A stretch of 46,269 nucleotides of DNA from Syntrophomonas sp. UBA4922 (GTDB lineage Bacteria > Bacillota > Syntrophomonadia > Syntrophomonadales > Syntrophomonadaceae): positions 1-46,269 of the forward strand of contig DHBS01000025.1 in NCBI GenBank assembly GCA_002398825.1. Reading direction: 5' to 3'. Shown here one piece after another: positions 23,435 to 32,428 of this stretch. Positions within the stretch are counted from its first letter, which is position 1, and each line of letters starts with the position of its first letter. Under the pieces are notes generated by a model that saw only the letters and a list, made by a program, of their open reading frames with translations, ran no database searches and was not told the DNA's origin. A program made the position numbers and the translations under genes.

Positions 23435-24867
23435 TTCTTTCTATCGGCCAAAAACTGTAGACGATAGTAAAGCGTGCTGCGCGCTATACCTAGATAGCGG
23501 GCAGTAGCTGTTTTGTTGCCGTTATGTAGTTTAAGAGCCCGTAATATGATTTCATCGGAAAGCCTATGCAGGGGCATGGCATCTATAGGCAGAAAAAAGT
23601 TATCAGAAAGCATGGGCTTCTCCAGGCTATTTTCACAACTATCCTGGGGATGGTTTAAACCCAGGCGGATCAGGTGGCTAGGCCTTATCTGGATATCATC
23701 ATACATCAAGACTGTCCATTCCATGACATTGTGCAGTTCCCTAATATTACCGGGCCAATGATAGTTTTTCAAGATATGGGCGGCCTCGGGGGCTATTTCC
23801 CTAAAGCGCCGCCCTGCCGATTCTGATATTTCGGCCATGAAGAGCCTGGCCAGAGGCAGTATAGCTTCCCGCCGTCTCCGCAAAGGCGGCACAAACACAT
23901 GGCCGGTGTTCAATCGAAAAAAGAGGTCTTGCCGGAAAGAACCGTTGGCGACCAGATCTTTGAGATTTTGGTTGCTGGCACAAATAATTCTTACATCCGT
24001 CTTTACCAGTGACAGTCCACCCAACCGGTAAAACTCTTTTTCCTGAATAACCCTTAACAGCTTGGCCTGCTGCTCCAGGGGCAATTCGGATATTTCGTCC
24101 AAAAACAAAGTGCCCCCCTGGGCCATATCCAGTTTGCCCTGCTTCCCCCGCGGAAGCCCGCCTGAAAAGGTACCCGGTTCGTAGCCAAAAAGCTCGCTTT
24201 CAAAAATATGAACGGAAAGGGCGGCACAGTTCAGGGCTATAAACGGAAGATCCTGGGCCTTGTCACCGTAATGAATATAGCGGGCTATCAGTTCTTTACC
24301 CGTTCCGGTTTCACCCTCGATCAGAACCGGAATGGATCGGTTATGATGAAGCTTCAGTGCCAGGACAATGATATCTTTCATGCTTTTAGAGTAGATACCC
24401 ACAGTATTCCCGGAAAAGGAGGGGGGATAAACTGGTGCATAACGATTTTGGCTGCCTTTGTTAACGGGTGATAAATCCTCGCCGCTATTAGCGTTTATCT
24501 CTCTTTGATGTCTTGCAACTCTCTCAGTGGTTCTGACCAGTTCCTCAACATCCAGGGGTTTCAACAGATAATCAAAGGCACCCGAGCGAATCGCGGCAAT
24601 ACTGCTATCCATATCAGCAAAAGCGGTAAAGAGAACCTTATCCATATGCTTGGCTTCAGGCATTGAGGAAAGCTGTTCCAATAAATCCAATCCCGACATT
24701 TCAGGCATGCGATTATCGGTAAGCAGCATATTGAATGGTTGGCTCTCGATCAGATGAAGCGCTTCTTCTCCGCTGCCGGCTTCGACCACGTTATGTCCCA
24801 TTTTGCGCAGGAAATTTGCTGTATGTAAGCGGCTGAGCGCTTCATCATCAACGATGAGGATGTCCAT
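23431..24867 (-). CDS. NtrC-type sigma-54 activator with altered GAFTGA loop
   Basis: A 478-residue response regulator: receiver domain (VDDE, acceptor in LLTDNRMPEM), AAA+ domain with Walker A GETGTGKE and Walker B GGTLFLDEISEL, and a C-terminal Fis-type helix-turn-helix (NGNKTATARYLGIARSTLYYRL). The sigma-54 contact loop, normally GAFTGA, reads GTFSGG at residues 232-237: the first glycine and the phenylalanine are kept and three positions changed. The ATG at 24867 is preferred because GGGGGTA lies seven bases upstream. It is transcribed with the PAS kinase upstream (85-base gap) and is convergent with the chemosensory operon, which carries a sigma-54-like promoter. Confidence 0.9.
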   Translation of the reverse strand: MDILIVDDEALSRLHTANFLRKMGHNVVEAGSGEEALHLIESQPFNMLLTDNRMPEMSGLDLLEQLSSMPEAKHMDKVLFTAFADMDSSIAAIRSGAFDYLLKPLDVEELVRTTERVARHQREINANSGEDLSPVNKGSQNRYAPVYPPSFSGNTVGIYSKSMKDIIVLALKLHHNRSIPVLIEGETGTGKELIARYIHYGDKAQDLPFIALNCAALSVHIFESELFGYEPGTFSGGLPRGKQGKLDMAQGGTLFLDEISELPLEQQAKLLRVIQEKEFYRLGGLSLVKTDVRIICASNQNLKDLVANGSFRQDLFFRLNTGHVFVPPLRRRREAILPLARLFMAEISESAGRRFREIAPEAAHILKNYHWPGNIRELHNVMEWTVLMYDDIQIRPSHLIRLGLNHPQDSCENSLEKPMLSDNFFLPIDAMPLHRLSDEIILRALKLHNGNKTATARYLGIARSTLYYRLQFLADRKN

Positions 24868-24952
24868 ACTTGCTACCCCCACGGTCTATTAATAGCATTT
24901 CTAGTCACTTATTTAGAATCAATGCGGATGGCTCAGCCTATTATTGCCGATT

Positions 24953-26092
24953 TTATAAAAAAGCAGGTAATTTTATGGTAAAGGTTGCACCCCTATCTTC
25001 GTTGTTGCTTGCAGCAACCTTGCCGCCCATACGGGTTATTACATTATGAACAACCGACAAGCCTAGCCCCATTCCCTGGTGGGGGGCTTTGGTGGTCACA
25101 AAAGGCTCGAAGATGCAGTCCAGAATGCGTTCATCTATGCCAATGCCATTATCGATGATTTGCATGACCACATATCTTTCTTCTAAAAAGGTGCGGCAGA
25201 TTAGTTCCTTTTTGTTATGTTCTACTTGATCCAGGGCCTGCATGGCGTTGGTTAACAGATTTATCAGAACTGCATCCAAGCGGTTCAGGTTCGCGTTGAT
25301 CGCAGGAAGATTTTCCGTCAGTTCTGATATACACTTAATTCCGCGGGCTGACAATTGCTGGCTTAAAATTTTCATAATTCGAGCAATGCTGCCGTTTATG
25401 TTGCACTCCTCAAATTCCGGCTCTCTGCTCAGGGTAGCAAAGGAACGCATATGGCGAATAATTTCTTCAATGCGGCCTATTTCTCTTGCGGCTTCGCCCA
25501 GTTTTTCATACAATTCTTCCGTGCCAGCACAGTTTGAATCATCACGCCAATACAGCAAGCCAAGAATGATCATTTTTATTGAATTTAATGGCTGGGTTAT
25601 CTCGTGCACCATGCCTGCTGACATGGCGCTTAGCGAAGCTGATTTCTGTATAGCCGCACTGAGCTCCTGCAGGCGCAGCTGCTCCTGTTTAAACTTTTCT
25701 TCCCCTGTTATATCCGTAAATATAGCAACACTATGTTCTAAAAACCCTGCTTCATTATGGAGGGAATTGACAGCCAGCTGGCAGTAAAAAGCGCTGCCAT
25801 CTTTACGCTGAACCTGAACATTACCCCGCCATTTGCCAGTTTTAATCAGGCTTTCTTCAACTTCTACAAGTTGTTCATCAGTAAGTTGAGCCAGCTTTAA
25901 ATTGGAAAATTTTCTCCCCACAACTTCATCATAGTTGTAACCCGTCAAAGAGGTAAAAGCATGATTTACCCAGTTGATTTGTCCTGATGAAAACGATATA
26001 ATCCCTTCAGATATGACATCCATCAGCCGCAGGACAGTATTTAGCCTTAATTTTGTCTTTAAATGATTTGAAAACACTTCGAGTTCTCCCAT
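24953..26092 (-). CDS. PAS-domain sensor histidine kinase, partner of the sigma-54 activator
   Basis: A 379-residue cytoplasmic kinase with no membrane segment. A PAS domain spans about 20-130 (NWVNHAFTSLTGYNYDEVVG; AIFTDITGEE). The phospho-acceptor H163 is in GMVHEITQPLNSIK, and the HATPase has N box NLLTNAMQAL, G1 DNGIGI and G2 GMGLGLSVV. This H-E-I-x-Q-P-L type is typical of NtrB/DctB-like kinases feeding NtrC-type regulators. The ribosome site before ATG 26092 is weak. The signal is presumably cytoplasmic. It is probably the kinase of the activator downstream. Confidence 0.9.
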   Translation of the reverse strand: MGELEVFSNHLKTKLRLNTVLRLMDVISEGIISFSSGQINWVNHAFTSLTGYNYDEVVGRKFSNLKLAQLTDEQLVEVEESLIKTGKWRGNVQVQRKDGSAFYCQLAVNSLHNEAGFLEHSVAIFTDITGEEKFKQEQLRLQELSAAIQKSASLSAMSAGMVHEITQPLNSIKMIILGLLYWRDDSNCAGTEELYEKLGEAAREIGRIEEIIRHMRSFATLSREPEFEECNINGSIARIMKILSQQLSARGIKCISELTENLPAINANLNRLDAVLINLLTNAMQALDQVEHNKKELICRTFLEERYVVMQIIDNGIGIDERILDCIFEPFVTTKAPHQGMGLGLSVVHNVITRMGGKVAASNNEDRGATFTIKLPAFL

Positions 26093-26318
26093 ATAACCAT
26101 CTTTATAAATGTTTAATCAGCCCGTTGGCTAACCACCACTAGTCCTAAGACTAACATCATATCAATATTCTACCAGCGTAAGACTTTTCCTCTAATTTTA
26201 TTTAATTTTTATTATTATGTAATTTATTGTTAAACACTGTATATTACTGTAAAGTATTCCCTTATAATTTTGCTGAGATGAAAATCTTATCTGAACAATG
26301 GTCGGTAACTTAAAATAT

Positions 26319-26347
26319 TTGACAACCGCTATTTATGCAAATATAAT
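26319..26347 (+). promoter_or_regulatory. Consensus sigma-A promoter of the EF-G paralogue
   Basis: TTGACA (26319-26324) and TATAAT (26342-26347) are both perfect matches with a 17-base spacer. Transcription should start near 26354, giving a leader of about 105 bases before the start codon. The rest of the 367-base divergent gap (26093-26459) is AT-rich with no coding signal. Confidence 0.85.
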
Positions 26348-26402
26348 TAATATTCGGGTGCATAAACATGTTTTTTATCCGGTAAACTAAGTTGCACAAT
26401 TT

Positions 26403-26437
26403 CGGCATCACTTTGTGTAATGCCGTTAATTTTTTTC
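26403..26437 (+). terminator. Terminator-like hairpin in the EF-G leader (possible attenuator)
   Basis: CGGCAT-CAC-TTT-GTG-TA-ATGCCG folds as a nine-pair stem with a two-base bulge, followed by TTAATTTTTTT. It lies between the strong promoter and the start codon, so it would stop transcription unless countered. No competing antiterminator stem is obvious. Confidence 0.5.
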
Positions 26438-26459
26438 TTTGAAGGAGAGTTTTGGCTCA

Positions 26460-28481
26460 ATGTTAGAAAATCTTAGAAACATCGGCATCATCGCTCATAT
26501 AGATGCCGGTAAGACAACGACTACTGAAAGAATTTTATACTATACTGGTTTGACTCATAAAATGGGTGAGACTCATAATGGCGAGAGTGTGATGGATTAC
26601 CTGCCTTCAGAAAAAGAACGCGGTATCACGGTCACTTCCGCCGCAGTGCGCTGTTTATGGAAAGACTGTTCTGTAAACATAATCGACACACCCGGGCACG
26701 TGGATTTCACCGCCGAGGTGGAGAGAAGCCTGCGCATTCTGGATGGCGCTGTGGTGTTATTCTGTGCCAAAGGCGGGGTGGAGCCGCAGTCTGAAACCGT
26801 ATGGAGACAGGCTGACAAGTATAAGGTGCCGCGCATTGCCTATATCAATAAAATGGATGCCATCGGGGCTGATTTCTGCCGGGTGGTGGATCAGATTAAA
26901 CAGCGTCTGGGAGCCAACCCTCTGGTCATCAATCTGCCCGTCGTCCAGAACGACGCCTTTACAGGGGTCATCGACCTTATCGAGATGCGCTATTATACTT
27001 TTGGCGGCCTCAGCGGCGATCAGATCGAATGCCGGGAAATCCCCCGGGACAGCCTGGAATTTGCGCTTTACTGGCAGACTCAGATGTTAGAGAGCCTGGC
27101 CGAGACTGATGAAACCCTTCTCGATCTGTACGTGGCCAGTGAAGTTATGCCAGTGGATTTACTGCTTCAAGTTATCCGGCGGAATACCATTGCCGGTGAA
27201 ATGGTGCCGGTGTTATGCGGAAGTTCATACCGCAATATCGGAGTGCAGAAACTACTGGATGCGGTAGTGGATTTTCTGCCCTCGCCGTTGGATGTTCCCC
27301 CGGTGCAGGCCATCTGCCAGGAGAACGAGTCTGAAATGCAAGTACTTCCCGATGCCCAAGGCGAACTGGCCGCCCTGGTGTTCAAGATCGTCACCGACCG
27401 CCATGTCGGCAAGTTAGCCTTCGCCCGGGTCAATTCGGGCAGCATAGAGGCAGGCAGCTATGTGCACAACAGCAGCCGTGGCTGCAAAGAGCGGGTGGGA
27501 CGCCTGGTGCGCATGCATGCCAACCACCGCGAAGAGATCGACCGGGTCGAAGCCGGTGATATCGTGGCATTTATCGGCCTGAAAGACGTCAACACCGGCG
27601 ACACTCTGTGCCGTGAAGGGCGGGAATTTCTGCTGGAATCCATCGAATTTCCGGAACCGGTTATACAGATCGCCATTGAACCCAAGAACCAGAGCGACCA
27701 GAACCGGATTATGGAGGCATTGATGAGAATCGCGGCCGAGGATCCGACCTTCAGGCTTTCCTATAACAAGGAAACCGGGCAGACCTTGATAGCCGGCATG
27801 GGGGAACTGCACCTGGAGATCGTCGCTGAGCGCTTATCCCGGGAGTTCAAAGTCAACTTCAATACCGGCAAGCCCGAGGTGGCTTATAAAGAGACTATTA
27901 CCAAAGCGGCTGAACAGACCACCCGCTATGTCAAACAGACCGGCGGCAAAGGCCAGTATGCCCATATCGTACTGCGTCTGGAACCTGCCGAAGGTTTCGA
28001 ATTCGTCAATAAAATCGTAGGGGGCGCCATACCCCGCGAGTATATACCGGCGGTGGAAGCCGGCATCAAGCAGGCCCTGGAAGAAGGAGTCCTCAAAGGC
28101 TATCCGGTGGTCAACGTCAAAGCCACCTTGCTGGATGGTTCTTTTCATGAAGTGGATTCCTCAGAAATGGCTTTTAGAACCGCGGCTATGATCGCCACCC
28201 GGGATTGTATGCGCAAAGCCGGCCCGCAGCTGCTGGAGCCGATCATGCGTTTAGAGATTACTGCTCCGGAGGAATTTACCGGCAATATTATCAGCAATAT
28301 CAGCAATCGCCGGGGGCGCTTGCAGTCTATGGACACGGTGAACAATACCCAGATCATCCGGGGTTGCGTTCCTCTGGCGGAGATGTTCGGTTATTCCACC
28401 ACCTTGCGCTCCCTGACCCAGGGGCGGGCCGGTTTTTCCATGGAGTTCTCCCATTACGAAGACTTCCATATAGCTTCCTGA
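26460..28481 (+). CDS. Elongation factor G paralogue
   Basis: A 673-residue translational GTPase with all EF-G domains: G1 AHIDAGKTT, G3 DTPGHVDF, G4 NKMD, domain II (about 295-380), then III, IV (about 460-590; GGKGQYAHIVLRLEP) and V (PIMRLEITAPEEFTGNIISNISNRRG). Departures from housekeeping EF-G include DYLPSEKERGITVTSAAV in place of DWMEQEQERGIT. It stands alone with its own promoter and terminator rather than in a str operon (rpsL-rpsG-fusA-tuf). Both points suggest a second EF-G (FusA2/EF-G2 type), perhaps for recycling or stress. ATG 26460 follows AAGGAGAG by ten bases. Confidence 0.88.
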   Translation: MLENLRNIGIIAHIDAGKTTTTERILYYTGLTHKMGETHNGESVMDYLPSEKERGITVTSAAVRCLWKDCSVNIIDTPGHVDFTAEVERSLRILDGAVVLFCAKGGVEPQSETVWRQADKYKVPRIAYINKMDAIGADFCRVVDQIKQRLGANPLVINLPVVQNDAFTGVIDLIEMRYYTFGGLSGDQIECREIPRDSLEFALYWQTQMLESLAETDETLLDLYVASEVMPVDLLLQVIRRNTIAGEMVPVLCGSSYRNIGVQKLLDAVVDFLPSPLDVPPVQAICQENESEMQVLPDAQGELAALVFKIVTDRHVGKLAFARVNSGSIEAGSYVHNSSRGCKERVGRLVRMHANHREEIDRVEAGDIVAFIGLKDVNTGDTLCREGREFLLESIEFPEPVIQIAIEPKNQSDQNRIMEALMRIAAEDPTFRLSYNKETGQTLIAGMGELHLEIVAERLSREFKVNFNTGKPEVAYKETITKAAEQTTRYVKQTGGKGQYAHIVLRLEPAEGFEFVNKIVGGAIPREYIPAVEAGIKQALEEGVLKGYPVVNVKATLLDGSFHEVDSSEMAFRTAAMIATRDCMRKAGPQLLEPIMRLEITAPEEFTGNIISNISNRRGRLQSMDTVNNTQIIRGCVPLAEMFGYSTTLRSLTQGRAGFSMEFSHYEDFHIAS

Positions 28482-28540
28482 GCATCAAATCAATAAAAAG
28501 CCAAAACAGAGGAGCGAGCGACGGAAGCGAAGAGCAAGGC

Positions 28541-28601
28541 GCGCAATAGGCCCGCGATTGAGGCGTACAAATAGTACGTTGATTGAGCGAACCTATTGCG
28601 C
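28541..28601. repeat. Large interrupted palindrome, REP-like element
   Basis: Outer arms GCGCAATAGG (28541-28550) and CCTATTGCGC (28592-28601) are perfect; an inner perfect hairpin CGTAC-AAATA-GTACG lies at 28564-28578, and GATTGAG occurs twice between them as a direct repeat. It lies in the 242-base gap after the EF-G paralogue. Its form suggests a dispersed extragenic repeat. Confidence 0.6.
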
Positions 28602-28633
28602 AACGCAGTTATTTGCTTTTGTCGACGGTCTGA

Positions 28634-28657
28634 GGAGCGGATCAATCCGCTCCTTTC
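28634..28657 (+). terminator. Terminator of the EF-G paralogue
   Basis: GGAGCGGAT-CA-ATCCGCTCC is a perfect nine-pair stem followed by TTTCT. It is about 150 bases after the stop codon and directly before the convergent VWA gene. The short T run makes it moderate in strength. Confidence 0.65.
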
Positions 28658-28723
28658 TATATGTCAAGTTCTGGGATCTGAGGACGGTCTGCTCTAAATT
28701 AATCCCTGCCTGTTGTCCTGCTA

Positions 28724-29815
28724 TCACAATTTCCCTATAGCCTCCTGCAGCGAGTTCAAAGTAGGACAGGAAAAAGCGGCCTGGCAGTACCTGGCGTAGA
28801 CCAGCATGCGACTGTCGCCCTGTCCCCAGTTGCTTTCAGGTTCGGGATTAAACCAGTATATTTTTCTGGCCAGGGCCTTGATCTGCTGCAGGGCTTGAAT
28901 CTCATCATTAAACCAGTTATTGCGTGCATCCCCAAATATCAGAACAGTGGTCTTGTGATTCAGGGCGCCGCTGTAGCGTTTGATGAAACTGGTAAAAGTG
29001 TTGCCGTAATTAGTGTATCCGCGGCTGGAAATCACCCGCGCCTTTCTCAAGACGGTGGTTCTAAGGGTAAGGGGATCCCCGCTGTTCAGCCAGGGGGTAA
29101 TTTCGTCCACTTCCTCTATAAAGCCGAAGGAGCGCAGCTGACGCATGAAACGCTGCATGGAAGCCAGCATGGCCAGGGCAAAACAGCTGAAGGTCATCAC
29201 CGAACCTGAAACATCGCATATGGCAACGATGACCGGTTTTTCCCGGCGCCGCCTGACCGTCATAATATTGAGCGGCAGTCCGCCGCTGCTCATGCTCTTA
29301 CGCATAGTGCTGCGATAGTTGATCATTGAGTTGTCATCACGGCGGTTCTTTTTAATCATTTTAGCGGCTAACCGGCGTGAGATCAGGGGAAACAAGGCTT
29401 CCATCTTCTGCACCTGTTCCAGGCTGGCCAGGCTCAGGGTCTCATCGAGAGGGTTGCGCAGCGACTGGGACAGACCGCCGCGCAGTGAAGCCATACCCTG
29501 TATGGGCAGGGCGTCGGGAGCCATCGCAGCGGCTTCGCCCCGGGGCATGGCGGCAAAAGAAGCCGGTAAATCACGCTTGCCGGCTGCCATCGCCAAGCCG
29601 GAAGCAAAATAGCGGTAATAGACGCTGTTGAAGGCGGTCTCGTAGCTGTAGTCTTTGATCAGGGTGCTGTACAAGGTGGTATAGAAGTAATCCGGGTTTA
29701 ACCAGTCTATGAGCAGCAGGGCCTGACAGCAGTCCCTGGTCTGGCTGGTGGTCACCGGGATGCCTTCACGCCTCAGATCTTCAAAAAAACCCTGCAAGTA
29801 TTGCAGAAAGTTCAT
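28724..29815 (-). CDS. VWA-domain protein, CoxE-like
   Basis: A 363-residue protein with a helical N-terminal part and a von Willebrand A domain from about 190. The metal-ion-dependent adhesion site is seen as ICDVSGSV, with the distal parts SSRGYTNYGNTFTSF and LIFGDARNNW. This is the CoxE family, which pairs with MoxR ATPases. ATG 29815 follows GGGAGGT by seven bases. It lies 44 bases after the MoxR gene in the same orientation. CoxD/CoxE-like pairs help mature metal enzymes (CO dehydrogenase-type or others) by ATP-driven remodelling; the client here is not in view. Confidence 0.87.
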   Translation of the reverse strand: MNFLQYLQGFFEDLRREGIPVTTSQTRDCCQALLLIDWLNPDYFYTTLYSTLIKDYSYETAFNSVYYRYFASGLAMAAGKRDLPASFAAMPRGEAAAMAPDALPIQGMASLRGGLSQSLRNPLDETLSLASLEQVQKMEALFPLISRRLAAKMIKKNRRDDNSMINYRSTMRKSMSSGGLPLNIMTVRRRREKPVIVAICDVSGSVMTFSCFALAMLASMQRFMRQLRSFGFIEEVDEITPWLNSGDPLTLRTTVLRKARVISSRGYTNYGNTFTSFIKRYSGALNHKTTVLIFGDARNNWFNDEIQALQQIKALARKIYWFNPEPESNWGQGDSRMLVYARYCQAAFSCPTLNSLQEAIGKL

Positions 29816-29859
29816 AATATACCTCCCGGCTTTTGATTGCCAATCGCGGCAAGGCGTCT

Positions 29860-30762
29860 TTACCAGGCACGGTTGTCGACGGGGCGGGGCTGAAAACTGA
29901 GGTCATTGCGAGCATAGATCATGCCCTCCAGTTTTTCCAGGTCCTCGCGGTGTTTGACCAAGACGTTCAAGGTCTGCAGGGTAACAGCCTCATTCAGGTC
30001 ATCGAGGCCCAGCTGTATGATGGCCATGGCCCAGTCGATGGTTTCCGCGATACTGGGGGCCTTTTTCAGATCCACCTGGCGGATGCGGTGGGCTACAGTG
30101 GCGATCTTTCCGGCTAGATGATCGGTCAAACCCGGCACCTTGAGGCGCAGTATCTGTTCCTCCAGGGCCAGGGTGGGGAAGTTCAGATGCAGATAAAGAC
30201 AGCGTCTTTTTAAGGCCTCTGACAGTTCGCGGGTGGCGTTGGAAGTGAGAAAAACATAAGGGATGTGGGCGGCTTTGACCGTCCCCAATTCAGGTATGGA
30301 CATTTGGAATTCAGACAGTAATTCCAGGAGCATGGCCTCGAACTCAAAATCCACCTTGTCGATCTCGTCGATGAGCAAGACCGAAGGCAGGCTGGAGCTG
30401 ATGGCCTGCAAAAGAGGCCTGCGCAAGAGATATTGTTCGGAAAAGATATCCTGCTCGACCTCCCGGGGATCGATATTTTGATTGCCGACCGCCTGAATGT
30501 GCAGCAATTGACGTTTATAGTTCCATTCATAGAGGGCTTTGGACTCGTCGATGCCCTCATAGCACTGCAGTCTGACCAGAGGCAGATTTTTCATCGCGCT
30601 GAATGCCTGGGCGACGCCGGTTTTGCCGACTCCGGCCGGGCCCTCCACCAGGATCGGTTTGTGCAGGGCTTCGGACAGGTAGAGTACCGTAGCGGTGCGG
30701 TCATCACAAATATAACCCGCCTTAAACATGCCTTCTTTAAGATTGTCGATCTTGTCCTGCAA
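29860..30762 (-). CDS. MoxR-family AAA+ ATPase, CoxD-like
   Basis: A 300-residue AAA+ protein: Walker A VEGPAGVGKTG at about 39-49, Walker B LLIDEIDKVD, sensor 1 LTSNATRELSEALKRRC (with arginine finger region). MoxR proteins remodel or insert cofactors together with a VWA partner, here the adjacent CoxE-like gene. The TTG at 30762 follows GGAGGGGG by about nine bases. The 119-base gap to the bactofilin-like gene upstream shows no terminator. Confidence 0.9.
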   Translation of the reverse strand: MQDKIDNLKEGMFKAGYICDDRTATVLYLSEALHKPILVEGPAGVGKTGVAQAFSAMKNLPLVRLQCYEGIDESKALYEWNYKRQLLHIQAVGNQNIDPREVEQDIFSEQYLLRRPLLQAISSSLPSVLLIDEIDKVDFEFEAMLLELLSEFQMSIPELGTVKAAHIPYVFLTSNATRELSEALKRRCLYLHLNFPTLALEEQILRLKVPGLTDHLAGKIATVAHRIRQVDLKKAPSIAETIDWAMAIIQLGLDDLNEAVTLQTLNVLVKHREDLEKLEGMIYARNDLSFQPRPVDNRAW

Positions 30763-30881
30763 ATCAATTCCCCCTCCTTATTAGCCGCTTATTGATATCT
30801 AGCCCAGCGGACAACAAAAACTCCTTATCGGCAACAGCACGGCTTCTTTAATTATGCCGGGCCTTCATTTTGAAATTGTGA

Positions 30882-32057
30882 TTAAGGCTGCGGATTGGGA
30901 TTTATCGCCGCAGGCCTGCCGCGACGGCCGCTGTATATGCTCAATGCGATGCTGCCCAGGGCTATACAGGCCGCCGCCACATTTATAAAAATGCCGACAA
31001 TGGGTATTTCGGAAAGCAGGATGACAAGCGCGAATCCCATCATGAACGCCAGCCATATCGAAACCTTTCCTTCCCAATTGAAACTGCGCAAGAGGTATCT
31101 GCCCACCATGTCCCCCAATATTATTTTAGATACGAATAAAATGAGGATATAGGCGAAGAGCAGGATGAATGCCACCGGGATGCCTATCACGGTGACCATT
31201 AAGACCAGGAATATCAAGGGCAAGGTCACCAAAAGCAACAGCCCCCAGCCTATAGATGCCCCCGGCGCCTCCTGCAGGGTGGATGCCAGCCGCTGCCACA
31301 GGGCAGGGAACAACAGGTAGCCAAAACCCCATAACACCAGGCCGGTGGCGAACCACATCAAGAGGCCGATCCAGGAAAACGGCTGCCGGGGGTGGGAGGG
31401 AGTGGCCTTATCAATAACGCTCTGCTCCCAGCGGTTCTCTCCGCTCACCCTGGCCCCGCTGGCGATCTGAGCCTCTCGCGGAGACTTGTATATCAGGTTG
31501 CCGCCGATTACCGCTGATGGTGACAGAGTAAGATTGTTTACTTCCCATAGTTTTAAATCGCTGCCGATGCTGCCAGTCAGGCGAAAACTTTGGGAAGCCC
31601 CCAAAACCTGACGGTTAACCTGGCCCAGCAGGTCCAGGTTATTTCCAAACAGCAAGGCATCTTTGCCGATGACCGCAGCAGGTTCCAGGCGGATATTATT
31701 TCCGGCGGCGGTCAGGCTTTGGGAGACTGCGGACTGTATGGTTATATCATTGGCGGCGCTGCGCACGTCTCCGTCTACCGCAGCAGTGATGCGCACCGAC
31801 TGACCCGCCGCCATAACATCGCCGTTCACCTTTCCATTGATAACTACGCTTTGTCCGGCTGCGAATACATCACCTTCCACATCTGCATCAACCACAACAC
31901 TATTACCGGATACGAATAGAGGGCCTTGAATCTGGCCCGGCGGAATATAAACCGAATCGCCGGTCTGCGTCTGCACCGCCAGTGCCGCAGGGGTCGACAG
32001 AGTTGCAAAAAGCAGAAAGGCGATCACCAACCATCCTGCCCAGGCTTTTGAATACAT
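30882..32057 (-). CDS. Exported bactofilin-like membrane protein
   Basis: A 391-residue protein with a signal peptide (to about 28, ending TPAALA). A polymer-forming, bactofilin-type region spans about 35-185, made of repeated short beta steps such as GDVFAAGQSVVINGKVNGDV and MAAGQSVRITAAVDGDV. Five or so transmembrane helices then fill 220-380. Bactofilins are usually cytoplasmic; here a signal peptide would place the beta-helix outside. The ATG at 32057 is preferred because AGGAGGT lies six bases upstream and touches the alternative TTG 32063. Function unknown; a surface scaffold is plausible. Confidence 0.8.
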   Translation of the reverse strand: MYSKAWAGWLVIAFLLFATLSTPAALAVQTQTGDSVYIPPGQIQGPLFVSGNSVVVDADVEGDVFAAGQSVVINGKVNGDVMAAGQSVRITAAVDGDVRSAANDITIQSAVSQSLTAAGNNIRLEPAAVIGKDALLFGNNLDLLGQVNRQVLGASQSFRLTGSIGSDLKLWEVNNLTLSPSAVIGGNLIYKSPREAQIASGARVSGENRWEQSVIDKATPSHPRQPFSWIGLLMWFATGLVLWGFGYLLFPALWQRLASTLQEAPGASIGWGLLLLVTLPLIFLVLMVTVIGIPVAFILLFAYILILFVSKIILGDMVGRYLLRSFNWEGKVSIWLAFMMGFALVILLSEIPIVGIFINVAAACIALGSIALSIYSGRRGRPAAINPNPQP

Positions 32058-32309
32058 TCTCAAACCTCCTAATCTTTAATTTCAACGTTCAGCCGGGGAA
32101 ATCCCTATCTTTACCAGTTGTCTTACGAGCATTATAACCCATGAAAGTAAATTCACACAGCGAAAAACACGGATTTACCAAGGTTATTATCTGCAGTCCC
32201 ACCAGGGATATGCTTCTTCAAGCAATATCTGAAGGGCTCAGACCAGCGGGTATGGAGAACGGTGAATTCCTCTACTTATTGCCATCTTTATCTTATATAA
32301 TAAAAAATA

Positions 32310-32387
32310 CCGGGTTAGAGCCGCCCGGTTATCAAAAATCGGCGGGAACAGGCCTGGTGGGCAGGCCGGCTTAGTCCGCCCGGTTAT
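32310..32387. repeat. Two 22-23-base imperfect direct repeats before an unknown gene
   Basis: CCGGGTTAG-AG-CCGCCCGGTTAT (32310-32332) and CCGGCTTAG-T-CCGCCCGGTTAT (32366-32387) differ in one base and one short gap and are 56 bases apart. Each also contains CCGG/CCGG-type symmetry. They lie in the 371-base divergent gap (32058-32428); TATAAT at 32296-32301 is just upstream. Possible paired binding sites. Confidence 0.45.
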
Positions 32388-32428
32388 AAAAGCTGCCAGG
32401 GTAAGTGACTGAAAAGGACGGTGTTAGT

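Noticed and set aside
29319..29631. Plus-strand frames within the VWA gene
   Set aside because: Antisense shadows of a clear CoxE-like gene with a good ribosome site; no independent signal.
32141..32374. A 77-codon open frame on the plus strand in the gap before the unknown gene
   Set aside because: No ribosome site before its ATG, no family resemblance, and it contains the direct repeats and an AT-rich promoter-like stretch. Read as non-coding.
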